Of a DNA stretch of 64,000 bases, positions 43,135-53,796 are shown piece by piece. Under the pieces are notes generated by a model. That model was not told the origin of the DNA. It saw only the letters and a program-made list of their open reading frames with translations, and ran no database searches. A program made the translations under genes and the position numbers. Source of the DNA: Spinacia oleracea (Eukaryota > Streptophyta > Magnoliopsida > Caryophyllales > Amaranthaceae); NCBI RefSeq assembly GCF_020520425.1, contig NC_079492.1, forward strand, positions 138,636,361 through 138,700,360, in the 5' to 3' direction. Each line of letters begins with the position of its first letter. Position 1 is the stretch's first letter.

Positions 43135-43888
43135 CTTGCATGTAGATAGGTTTACGTGGTCCTTTTTTCCCTTTTTTTCCCTTTATTTTTGGGATAATTG
43201 TACAATCCAAGATAGTTGTACATATAATTAAAGATGGGTACGAGCAACAATTTCAAGTTACCTATTTACCTGTCTTAATAGCTTAGGATATCCATCTCTA
43301 AACCACACTCACACTACAAGAATTTGTATCTTTAACGACAATCTAATTACGACGGGTCAAAAATCCCGTCGTAAAATCCACATATTTTGGATTGAGAAGA
43401 AGAGATTGTTTAATGGAAAGTTTGAATAGAATATGGAAGGATGGAAGATTATTGAAATCCACATATTTTGGAAACAAGAAAGTAATTGGTAATTGGAGAA
43501 GATTACGAGGCTTTGAACATTGATTGCGTTTACTGCGTTGATAGGGGAGATGAATTGAACCGTACGTGATTGAAGCAACAACGTCTATAATTTTTTTTTT
43601 TTTTTAATACTTAAATTGGGCTCAAAAAAAATGGGCCCTTTAATTTTCGGTGGCCCTGTGCTATTGACCAGAATGCACAGGGCTTCCACCGGGCCTGCCA
43701 TTGCCATCCCTACTTGCATGTAGATAGGTTTACGTGGTCCTTTTTTCCCTTTTTTTCCCTTTATTTTTGGGATAATTGTACAATCCAAGATAGTTGTACA
43801 TATAATTAAAGATGGGTACGAGCAACAATTTCAAGTTACCTATTTACCTGTCTTAATAGCTTAGGATATCCATCTCTAAACCACACTC
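42810..43888. repeat. ~500-bp tandem duplication around the right end of the hAT nest
   Basis: Bases 42810-43311 and 43391-43887 are near-identical (for example GATTGAGAAGAAGAGATTGT at both starts and CCATCTCTAAACCACACTCA at both ends). Differences include TTTAAACATTG versus TTTGAACATTG and the length of a T run. The copies contain the right half of the inner element, the outer element end and about 170 bases of flank. Between them lies a short foreign segment (43312-43390). Confidence 0.93.
43312..43376 (+). mobile_element. CACTA (En/Spm) terminal fragment at the duplication junction
   Basis: Starts CACTACAAGAATTTGTATCT and continues ACGACAATCTAATTACGACG with an inverted pair GACGGG...CCCGTC, a form typical of plant CACTA ends. 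Only one end is present. It is followed by ATCCACATATTTTGG, which also occurs at about 42878 in the duplicated region, so the junction carries microhomology. Confidence 0.7.
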
Positions 43889-43979
43889 ATCAGTCTGTTT
43901 ATTTGTTTTTTCATCTTTAATGTTTTCCTTTTAGTGTAGCAAGAGCCACACCTATTTTATCGTATGGTTCTTATATACT

Positions 43980-44146
43980 TTTTTTTTTGGTGTACCACCC
44001 GGTTCACCCTTAGGGCGAATCCGGATCCGGGGCGAGTTCTTAGTGGATAGGTTCCATTCCCCTCCCAATTGTTGTTGCGAGGGATCGAACACGGGTCCTC
44101 CCTACCAAATTCAGCCTCAATCACCACTGAACCAACAGTTAATTGG
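43980..44146 (-). mobile_element. tRNA-derived SINE, family A, copy 2
   Basis: Reverse orientation: the T run at 43980-43989 is the poly(A) tail. The head reads, on the minus strand, ACTGTTGGTTCAGTGGTGAT with the B box GTTCGATCCCT about 40 bases on. Target duplication TATATACT (43972-43979, 44147-44154). The 105-residue minus-strand frame at 43957-44274 runs across it by chance. Confidence 0.87.
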
Positions 44147-44154
44147 TATATACT

Positions 44155-44776
44155 ATGAGTATGTGATTGAAACAAACAGAGGCCCGGGTTAACATAATTA
44201 ATAAACCAATATGTGTAGCTAAGTTTATCTTTTAGTGATGTTGGAGCTACTTGATTAAGATCACGCGTATGCAATTTGCTACTCTGTATCGTATCAATGT
44301 AACATTAAGTTATAGGGTTTCATTTTTTTATTTTTTGTAATTGAAGTTTCTTTGGGGACATCCCTTAGAGAAAACTCTATTCAATTACACTAAACGGTTT
44401 GATAAGGACAAATGAGGAAGATAAACTAGGGCTTTAATTAGATGTGGCATCATCTCTGATTGATTGTTCATGAAAACATACGAGGATGAAAAAGACCAAT
44501 AGAGAATATATTTTTATCATCTTGTTTCACCAAATTAATTCATTCCTTGTTAGAGAAAATGACACGAGTGTAAAGAATAAGAAATGTAGAGCGTAATTAG
44601 TCCTTTGACTTTTAAGGGTATAGTATTAATTAGTTATATACGGACCGGATTAAATTTTCGATCTCTAGGAACTTTGGCCATATTATGTTCGTATTTACTT
44701 ATGTTATAACTAAAAAAAAAAAAAAATCAATACGAGGGTTATGTTGATAATATCCGTCTACAAGTTTTCAATTCTA
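44155..44776. other. intergenic, no gene seen
   Basis: AT-rich with no recognisable feature. Confidence 0.5.
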
Positions 44777-45095
44777 CTACCTCCGTTTCAAATTGATCTT
44801 TACATTTTTTATTTTAATACGTTCCATGGTGATCTTTACATTGTGGTTTATACTACTATTTTTAGACATGAAAAATTATTATCGTACTTTTCTTACCTCA
44901 CAACATTTACAACTTTCACTCAATTTCTCTTACTTCATTCATTTTTTTTCTTCTTACACCCACTTTTTTTTTTACACATTTCTCTTACATTATACGTTTT
45001 TTTTATTTTATTCTATCCACTTTTTTACACTCTTTTTATTTTGTCTTAATATTTGTGCAAATGCTAACTATAAATATCATTTCGAAATGGAGGTA
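44777..45095. mobile_element. Stowaway-like MITE
   Basis: Left end CTACCTCCGTTTCAAATTGA and right end ATTTCGAAATGGAGGTAC are inverted. Left subterminal GATCTTTACATT occurs twice (44797, 44831). Low-complexity pyrimidine-rich interior; overlapping frames there (44741-45113) are compositional. Confidence 0.7.
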
Positions 45096-46176
45096 CATAG
45101 TATGACTGTATGAGAATTGTTGTACTACTCCATACGTTATTACAAAAACATTAACATGCCGCATAAGACATTATAATTTCTAAGATATATACTCGATCGA
45201 TCAGGAAATTTCTGTGATATATACTCGTAGATAATTCTGTTTAACAAGGATTTCTATTTTCAAGTAAGATAATTATGTAGGTAGCACAAAATAGAAAAAA
45301 GGTATAAAATTAAGGAACTTTTGTTTTAGCTAGTTTTATTAATTTCGACATTTTAACGATATGCTATTGGCTAGAGGAATGAGGGGGATGTTTGATTTTG
45401 GTTAATGTAGAGTCGGTTGAACTATATAAGTAGTACGGATTGTATGAAATTAAAGGATGGAGACAAATTAATATAATCACGTATCGCATGATAATTAAGG
45501 CAAAGTAACCCTACAAAACTAGAATTTCATGCTCATCTTTATTTAATATGGACCCAACTCCATAATTTTCGTACCTCTTTCACATCAATCTAATATAATC
45601 ATCCCCACATATATGAAATTTCTCCCTTCATTTTCCTTCTATGTTATCAAACCATTTAATTTATCTAGTTAGCTTGTTAGTATTGTGGAATTCTAATAAT
45701 ATACGGGTCGTCTTAATTATTGGCCCTATAATAATGTGTTAATGACTAAAGCAACCCTAGTTTAACGTCGTGTTTAGAAAATAGTCTCTCAGCCTCGTTT
45801 TACTTGCTTCATTTGACCTAAAAAAATCTTACAAAAAAAGATCAGATGAGGCAAGTAAAATGAGTCCGGGTGAATATGGAGTATGAAAAAGAATCAATAA
45901 TGATTTATTGTTATATTCGGACTCCGGCCTTAATAATTTTTTTTATTAATGAAACAATCAATAATGAATGAGTTTAAAAAAGAAGAAAAACCCATTACGT
46001 AGTTAATCTAAAATAGTGGCCTGAATTTGTTTTGGGTGTGGTGAGTTAAGATTCTAAAAATAGTAAATTATCTTAAAATGAAATAAATTCAGATCGAGTA
46101 CGTATAAGAGATTAAGAGGCAGTAGTAGACTAGTAGACTAGTAGTAGTGAAGTACGGACTATCCCCAAGAGAAGAC

Positions 46177-46209
<33 letters not shown>

Positions 46210-47039
46210 CGAACGATAATCAGACGATCATGAAAATAATGAGGATGATAAAAATGACTGGCATGTCCAGTTGTACGGCTCCTATTAAAGGATGGTCCAT
46301 ACTATTACTATAGACCCTAAATTTGGACCACCTTATAAAAACCCACTTACAGTATCTATTTTTACACAACTTCCAGTTTCTGTTTACTACTGTTACTTTT
46401 CCGATTCAGATTTCTACAACATCCCGAATTTTTTGGGAGGATCATCAAAATTGACCTCAAATTCAGTCTAAGTTCATATTTATAACATCCTTTATTGATT
46501 GATAACATTTGATCGCTCTTAATTAATTACGGAGTAAGGATCAATTTGATTAGATGCCTCTACTTTACGTACAAATGTAGACTATGTGCGTTAGTGAGTA
46601 TTAACATATATACATATATGCATGTATAGCACTTGTTTTATTTAAAATATGACTTCAATAGTTGAATCGGTTTGTTACGTACTGTAATCAAAATTTCCTC
46701 AAGATCGGTAAAATAATCATCTCCGGTTTTATACATATAAATGTAGCTAACATATTTTTAGTGAATCATATGGAGTATGAATATATTTGAATGATAATAG
46801 TGTCAAGGGTAGAATTATGAGAGCTGATGGGGGTTCATAGCCTCCCCCATAATATGTTTAAAAATAAAAATGCATTACAAAGCACATGTTTAATATAGGT
46901 AAAGTGATAATTTTACCTTGAAATTTAGAAGTTGTTGTAAGTACAAGGTCAAAACTTGGTTCCCTTACTTTAACTTTTTATTTTTATTTTTATTTTTTTT
47001 CCAATTATATTTTTCTTTTGCATTGTTATAAAAACCATA
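45096..47039. other. intergenic, with a (GAT)10 microsatellite at 46178-46208
   Basis: No gene seen. At about 45789-45877 a short inverted pair (CTCGTTTTACTTGCTTCATT and GAGGCAAGTAAAATGAG) suggests a very small MITE. Confidence 0.5.
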
Positions 47040-47286
47040 CTCCCTCGTCTTTTAATACTCGTACCATTTTGACTGGACACGCTTGCCAATTAATGTACAA
47101 ATTTGACCACCAATATATTTAACTACATATTACAAAACATATAATATTAATATCTTAAAAATATATATTAAGATGAATCCAACAATATATTATATACTAA
47201 CATTTGTTTTCATATACTAGAAATAAAATAGGGTCAAAGTGAGTGCAAAAAGTCAAAACGACACGAGTATTAAAGGACATATAGAG
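47040..47286. mobile_element. Stowaway-like MITE
   Basis: Left end CTCCCTCGTCTTTTAATACT with CGTACCATTTTGAC; right end GTCAAAACGACACGAGTATT then AAAGGACATATAGAG. TA on both sides. Confidence 0.82.
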
Positions 47287-47699
47287 TATGTTAAATTGAC
47301 CCCCTAAGTATAATTTCTGGTTCAACACCTGGAAAGTGTTCCAAACATTCTAAGTGGTTTGGACTTTATTTCCCCTTTCCATCACCTCACAAGTCACAAT
47401 CAATAATAGGAGTTTTTGGTTGATGGGCGGATCTTCTTGATCAATATGTTGCCTGATGCATTGCCCAAAGCTTGTAATGCATGGATGGGGGTGAAGATAA
47501 TTAAAGTGATCGATAAACCCATACACATGATCGGTCGATAATTCGATATGATAGATAGATGATAGATGTACTAGAATTAGATCACTTATTTTGGTAGAGA
47601 CGACCCATCCCTTATCTTTCACTTTGAATTATTTGTCAATCTTCCCATATACGGAGTACTACGTAGTAATTGACATGCTAAGCCCTAAATGTTACTCCA

Positions 47700-47702
<3 letters not shown>
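47287..47702. other. intergenic, no gene seen
   Basis: A 90-residue minus-strand frame (47350-47622) has no recognisable features and no promoter context. Confidence 0.4.

Positions 47703-47766
<64 letters not shown>
47703..47766 (+). repeat. (AT)32 microsatellite
   Basis: Sixty-four uninterrupted bases of alternating A and T; likely length-variable. Confidence 0.98.
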
Positions 47767-47769
<3 letters not shown>

Positions 47770-48770
47770 CATCAAATTATAGACAATTATAACTTTTACT
47801 TTATTTTTATTTCTTTTTATAAAATAAAAACAAAAACCATAGATGAGTCGGTATGTGTTACTGGTATCTAGCTAGTACGTACGACGTATTTTAGAAGGTA
47901 GATTGGGTTGTTGCCGTTCGTTGTTACACAACTTTTTGGTGTGAATACTATCTTTTGAGGCTGTTAGCCTTGTAATATAAAGTTTCTTCCTTTGTGTTAA
48001 AAAAAGTAGGAAAATTTTTAGGAGGAATCACACGTTAACCTTTATTTCTTTTTATCACATATATAGTTTCAAGCAACATCATCTTCTCTACATGTATTTG
48101 TTATTTAAATCTTTTATCATTTGCTATTCAATTTTTTCATCACATTTACATGAACATCAAATTAATAATAGGAATAATATCCCACGTAAAAGTTAAAAAC
48201 TACAATAAAATTTCAATGATTCACAAAATGTTACGTGATCACAAATTGAAATAAGTAAATAACTGAAATGGTGAATACAGAATAGGGGGGTAAAAATGAG
48301 ATCAGCAAATATTAATGGGTTAGCTAGCTGTAGTAAAAACAGTAAAAAAAAAATAGGGGTAAAAACAAAGTAATCCATAACCCAGAATGGCAAGCGGCGG
48401 AGAAAAACTGGAGTAAAGGACCACTTCCTTTTAGCAGACAATGCAATATTAAAGCTTCTTTTGTAAATGAGAGAACATACAACAGTCAACAGATACAAAG
48501 ACTTCCACCCAAAATTCCCACTTACTCGACGTACTCTTCAGTATTGGCTAAATTGCCTTTGCTCATAACTTATCCTTTTTATTTAGTTATCTCGATCACC
48601 TTTCTGTTGACTGTATTAGAAACATATATGTCATGCTATCCGTTTAATTGTAAACATTTTTATTGTCCAAAAATACTTCCCATAGAGTTTAATTTGAACT
48701 CGAGAATAAAAGGAACAAGGTCTACCGCCTTACCAACCTTTTAACCGTGCTTTCATCTATAACTTACTAC
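47767..48770. other. intergenic, no gene seen
   Basis: The 101-residue minus-strand frame at 48193-48498 and the 66-residue plus-strand frame at 48544-48744 show no family features. Confidence 0.4.
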
Positions 48771-48914
48771 ATTAATGATGTCTTGGCCTAGTGGTTAAGA
48801 CTGAGTGCGTGTGTACAATAGGTTTCAGGTTCAATTCCCCGGCCTCGCCGACATTTGTAATTAATTTACATTTCCCTCATGATATGGCTCATCCGCACCA
48901 AAAAATCTACTCCG
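48771..48914 (+). mobile_element. tRNA-derived SINE, family B
   Basis: 144 bp with a tRNA-like head: A box TGGCCTAGTGGTTAAGACTG and B box GGTTCAATTCC about 30 bases on. Flanked by a perfect 13-bp duplication TATAACTTACTAC (48758-48770 and 48915-48927). The sequence differs from the family A SINEs in this window. Confidence 0.85.
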
Positions 48915-48927
48915 TATAACTTACTAC

Positions 48928-49248
48928 TCCTTATTAAAATAGACATCAGGCATCACACATGCCATTTCTTGGGGTAATTATTTTTTTTCCCCTGTCAACA
49001 ATCTTTTTTCTAAAAAAAAAAACATTTCCGGCCACTAGTATTTGTTCATTTTCTGTCCTTTTATAACTCTTTATATGTACTCAACATTTTGGTAAAGTTA
49101 GCATTTTAAGCATATCGAATATTTTGGTCAAATAGCATAAGTACGTACGTAGTATTATATATTAGATGATTATTGATTATATAAATATGCTCAAGATCTA
49201 TTAATTCTGAAGGGAATATGTCAGCGAAATATTTTATTAAAAAAACTA
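48928..49248. other. intergenic, no gene seen
   Basis: AT-rich, no feature recognised. Confidence 0.5.
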
Positions 49249-49512
49249 TTTCTTCCGTTCTCGAATAGTAGTCCCTTTTAGAATCTTGCCACTATTTACA
49301 ATTGAAGATAATCTTCTAATTTCTTTCCCATATGTATTTCAGAATATATTCATGTGTGATCTTATTTTATTCGTCTCAATGTGTAGATTAACAATATCAA
49401 ATTTTAGTATCTCGATAATGTACGTATTTAATTTGAAGATATTTACGTTTAAATAATGAGTTGAAACAAGTGAAAAAATCAAAAAGGCACTAATATTTAA
49501 GAATTGAGGGAG
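49249..49512. mobile_element. degenerate Stowaway-like MITE
   Basis: Left end TTTCTTCCGTTCTCGAATAG with TAGTCCCTTTT; right end AAAAAGGCACTAATATTTAAG with AATTGAGGGAG; followed by TA. The ends pair imperfectly. Confidence 0.65.
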
Positions 49513-50833
49513 TAGTTAAATAATAATTTTAGAAAATCCATACATATGCTTTACCTAATCTTTTTTTTTATAAACAAATTAATTCATTGATAAAAAGTCA
49601 TACGACATCTACATAAAGATTTAAATCTAACAAATACATAACAATCGAATCAAATAAAAACTTCCTTTCACCATAGCTACGATCGTAGTATATCAAATCT
49701 GGTAATCAACTAATATACACATACGGAGTAATTGACTTGGATGTTTAATTTTTTTGTGCTTCTTAAATGAGTTTTTCTACCCCGTATAGTATTTGCTAAT
49801 TTTCACCATGTAATATTAAATTTAGAACTGAAATAATAGGAAAATATGATATTCAAGTAACTATAACAAATTATATATTCATACCGAGACATCATCCGGG
49901 CCACGCGTAAGATAGTTAAAATTCTAGCTAAACAAAAGGTCTTGCGCGCACTAGGCGTACAATAAATTTATTGTACACCAAGATAACTTTTACCTATTTT
50001 TTTGTAACTTTAACCTAGTTTTGATTAACTTTTATATTAGTAAAAAAATGTTGATAGATAAACATTTTAAAGAGTTAAATGATTAATTTTATACATTATT
50101 AGTGATTTTGAAGAAACAATTTTTATTAAAATGAAAAAATTTATCATTAAAAAATGGATAACTTTTACATATATAAGTTTAACTTTTAGACATTTTGAGT
50201 TAACTTTTACTTTGGTGTACAATATTTATTGTACAACCATTGTAAATAAGAATTTGTGCTAGCTAAAATGTAGCCAAAAGTAGTTTTTATTTGTTTTACT
50301 TAATCTTGATTTTGTTGTACTTCCTAACCTTGAGAATTGATGCAATTTTAGAGCAAAGAGTACGTAGTCTCGTCAAGTAAGCTCTAAAGTAGTCTTCCAA
50401 ATTTTTTGGTGCCCCGTCAGCTATAATCTACAAACAGATTTATGGATATAATTAATATACAAGGATCAATAAATGTAAAAGTCCCTTTGCCCTTTTAAGG
50501 AGATTCTAACCCTTATTTTGTTTGCTTCAACGTATTTAACTTCATGTAAAAATTACAAGGTACATAAGTCAAACTATTTTAGGAAACTTATAAAGACCTG
50601 TCTTCGGTACATTTATAAATAAATTTTAATTAATTAAAGATACCTATCGCATTACTTTGTTTTTCTTATCTTTTTAAATAGAAGTATGTAATTAATAGAG
50701 TCAAACACAATCGTGGTGTAGATGAGATTTGATCTTAAATATCGAATTGACTACATGCAGCCATCGTCAAACTAGTTGTTGTACATATACATTATTTCAT
50801 GACATGGACTTCAAATTGGTTTGGTTTATAATT
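49513..50833. other. intergenic, no gene seen
   Basis: Contains a pair of inverted-looking phrases at 49960-50250 (GTACAATAAATTTATTGTACACC near 49967, TTGGTGTACAATATTTATTGTAC near 50212) enclosing about 240 bases with repeated TTAACTTTTA. This is probably another small TIR element, not classified. Confidence 0.5.
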
Positions 50834-50850
50834 AAATTAAAACTTCACAT

Positions 50851-51028
50851 ACCAATTGTCTGTTGGTTCAGTGGTGATTGAGGCTGAATTTGGTAGGAAG
50901 GATTGCGTGTTCGATCCTCGCAACAACAATTGGGAGGGGACTGGAACCTATCCACCCTTAACTCATCCATAATCCGGATTAACCCTAAAGGTGAACCGGA
51001 TGGTAACACCAAAAAGAAAAGAAAAAAA
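50851..51028 (+). mobile_element. tRNA-derived SINE, family A, copy 3
   Basis: Starts ACCAATTGTCTGTTGGTTCA; A box TGGTTCAGTGGTGATTGAGG, B box GTTCGATCC; ends in an A-rich tail. Flanked by a perfect 17-bp duplication AAATTAAAACTTCACAT (50834-50850, 51029-51045). This is the best-preserved copy of the family in the window. Confidence 0.93.
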
Positions 51029-51045
51029 AAATTAAAACTTCACAT

Positions 51046-51863
51046 GCAAGAGACATACGAAATATATAAGATATGTTAACCTGGTTGGGGCGGGGGGATA
51101 TTGTAAGGTAGATTGACCCGAAAAAACGTCCCCATATACTTCATGTACTTGTTAGTATAAACTTATTTAGATGTTAATCTAATCAAGTCAAGAATTACAA
51201 ACATATATTTATAAGAAAATACTAGTAAAATTAGTTGACACATGCTACAAAAGTTGATAACTAATATAGGGAAATAATCTCTCAATTATACAATAAATCT
51301 TATTATTGATTTTTGTAAAAAAGGAGGTGCGGTCCCAAATGGGAAGCTAGAGAGGGAGGGGGATGGGTGGGAATGCTTTAATATAAATATAAATAGGGAG
51401 GTTTTTAATTAGAATTAGTTGGAAAATTTGGACCACTTTCATCTCATCTCTTCTACAACCTCTAATTATGGGAACCCCATTTTCTCCACAAACTAGGGTA
51501 TCTATATATTCCTCCTAATAAATCTGAATTTTAATTATTTTTTATTTGTTTTTTAAATTTTTTGTTTAAATCTTCTGTGTTTGGCATAATGCATTTCTGA
51601 ACAAAATTCACAGGAATCCTTATTTATTTTACAGTTTTACAGTTAAACAGAGGGTTAGGATTGGTTGAGCCAGAAATAACCTGAAAAAGCCTGTCTTGGA
51701 TAGGATAGTGATAACTTGAGTTATGGGGATTTGTGCACCCAAATCATATCACCCCTTTAACCCTTTTGAATCATACGGAAATACAATTTGATTGGATGTT
51801 TGATTGATCTTTTCTACTTCGTGTACTTTATTACGGAGTACTCCGTATTATTTTATTCTTATA
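51046..51863. other. intergenic, no gene seen
   Basis: No frame or motif worth calling, apart from the palindrome TTACGGAGTACTCCGTAT at 51831-51848. Confidence 0.5.
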
Positions 51864-52186
51864 CTCCCTCTGTATTTATTTAAGAGATACACTTGGGCGG
51901 GTACGTGTATTAAGAAAAAGAATTGAATGAAGTAAAATAATAAAGCAAGTGGGGTTGAGTAGATATTTTAATAAGTAAACAAGTGGGACCATGTTATTTT
52001 GGGGGTTAGGAGGTGAGGTGGGTTTATGAAATTATTTGTTTAATAGGATGGTGGGTCATGGGGTAATTTAGATGTGTTATTTAATTAGATGGTGGGGTTG
52101 ATAAGTTACTAAAAATGGCAAGTGTATCTCTTAAATAAATACGGCCGGAAAAGGCAAGTGTATCTCTTAAATAAATACGGAGGGAG
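51864..52186. mobile_element. Stowaway-like MITE with a duplicated right terminus
   Basis: Left end CTCCCTCTGTATTTATTTAA then GAGATACACTTG; right end CAAGTGTATCTCTTAAATAA then ATACGGAGGGAG; TA on both sides. The right terminal segment is present twice in tandem (from about 52118 and from about 52154), the inner copy ending ATACGGCCGG. Confidence 0.85.
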
Positions 52187-53590
52187 TAATAGACGATTGA
52201 TAGCTAATGTCACGAGATTGTTTTTTTCGCATATCAGAAAGGAAATACCATTCATGTAAAAAAAAAGTATCATTCTGTAAAAAGAAAAGTATCATTCTGT
52301 AAAAAAAAAAGTACCATTTAATTATTATTTTTTGTCTTTTTTCCTATTTTGTCTTTTATTCTGATATATATTTGCCCATACATATCTGATATGCGCTTGT
52401 ACTTCCTCCTAATATCACACCTCATATTATTATAAAAAAAAAAAAAAGTGCCCTTCATGAATTTTATTATGAGGAGTATTTTATGTGTACATGATTTCAC
52501 TATGGACTGTTTAGGAATATTGGTTTCAAAAGCAAGTTAGGTTATACAGGTATGAATTGGTAAAGGAAAACTTTCTAGATTTTTACATGGGTTATTAACT
52601 TATGACCCATGTATCGGATTATAATTCGTATAAGTGGTTGAACCTAAGAAAAGTAGTCGTCTTAGAATTGAATAAGGGGGCGATGGAAGGAAGGGGAATC
52701 TTCCACCCTTAGTAACCACAACTTATATGTAGGAATCGAACTCATGTCATGAATATCATAATGTAAATTTCTTATCGCAGTACTACTTGGTATCTTATAC
52801 TGAAATGACGTAACCAATTACAAAGTAATGAATAATGATGACTTCTCTTGTGTGTTTAATAAGATCAAAAGTTGTTGATTAAGGAGATTATAGTTTGTTG
52901 CAACCTCTATGTTTACAAGATATAGGTACAAAATGAATTGAATGTGCTACTCTTGGTGGATCAAATAAAACAACATATATTATAAATAAAGTTGGTGAAA
53001 AGTACCTATATACAAACTTGTCTTCTTATTAAAGATTTTCGTTTAATAATACCCATTTCTTAACAAAGTACAATCTACCAAAAGTGTAAAATCAAATTAA
53101 TTTGTAATTTACTACATAGATAAAACAAAATAAATATGTTACCCTGTTATTAAATTCTAGAAGAACAATAAAATTAATTGAGGTGATTTTAGTTATTACA
53201 CAACAAATACATAGGACCAATTTAATTATAGGATGTTTTTTGTCAGAAAAAAAGAAGATTGACCCACATTGGCCTCCAAAGACAATATTCAACCCGGAGG
53301 ATTGGGGTGGGGTGGGGTGGAGGGTATGGTATGGTAAGGGTTTGTTTGTCTCTAACACTTTATTATGATATTTTCCTCTTTTTTCTCTCTATAACCTTAA
53401 TTTCCTAGGTTGAGTCTTTCATACCTTACCATCTTAAGCCTTTCTTTTTTAAAGAGAGGAAAAAAATTACTCCTTTTTTTCATAATATATACACACAACC
53501 AAACACACCCTCTTCTTCTTCCTCTTTTTAATTTCTCTCTCCATAATCAAAGAAACTTGAAGTTGCTCCACCAAAATCTTTACTCTACTT
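52187..53590. other. intergenic and upstream region of BEL1
   Basis: Includes three AAAAAAGTATCATTCTGT-type repeats (52258-52318) and a GGGGTGGGGTGG run (53303-53317). A TATA-like ATAATATATACACA at about 53482 followed by CT-rich leader sequence (53510-53545) may mark the BEL1 core promoter; this is inferred from position and composition. Confidence 0.45.
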
Positions 53591-53650
53591 ATGGCAACCG
53601 TTAGCATTTCAACTCTTTCTTCTCTCTTCCAAACACGGCATACTCATTAA
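53591..53650 (+). promoter_or_regulatory. 19-codon upstream ORF in the BEL1 leader
   Basis: ATG 53591 to TAA 53648-53650, reading MATVSISTLSSLFQTRHTH, about 145 bases before the BEL1 start. If the transcript starts upstream of it, this uORF could limit BEL1 translation. Confidence 0.5.
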
Positions 53651-53796
53651 AGATCAAAACTTTCGCAAATACCTTTTTTTTTAAAAAAAAAAAATTGGGA
53701 TTTTGTTTCACTATTCTTAAGTTTTGTTGAAGGGTGATTGTCACTAACAGAGTGATCTCCCAACAAAAAAAAAGTTAGATTCTTTATTAAACAAAA

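Noticed and set aside
44741-45113. Two overlapping Phe/Leu-rich ORFs of ~105 codons
   Set aside because: They lie in a pyrimidine-rich MITE interior; composition explains them.
52620-52815. Minus-strand GAGTTCGATTCCT, like a tRNA B box
   Set aside because: A plausible A box is present at fair spacing but no boundaries or duplication are visible; too weak to call a SINE.
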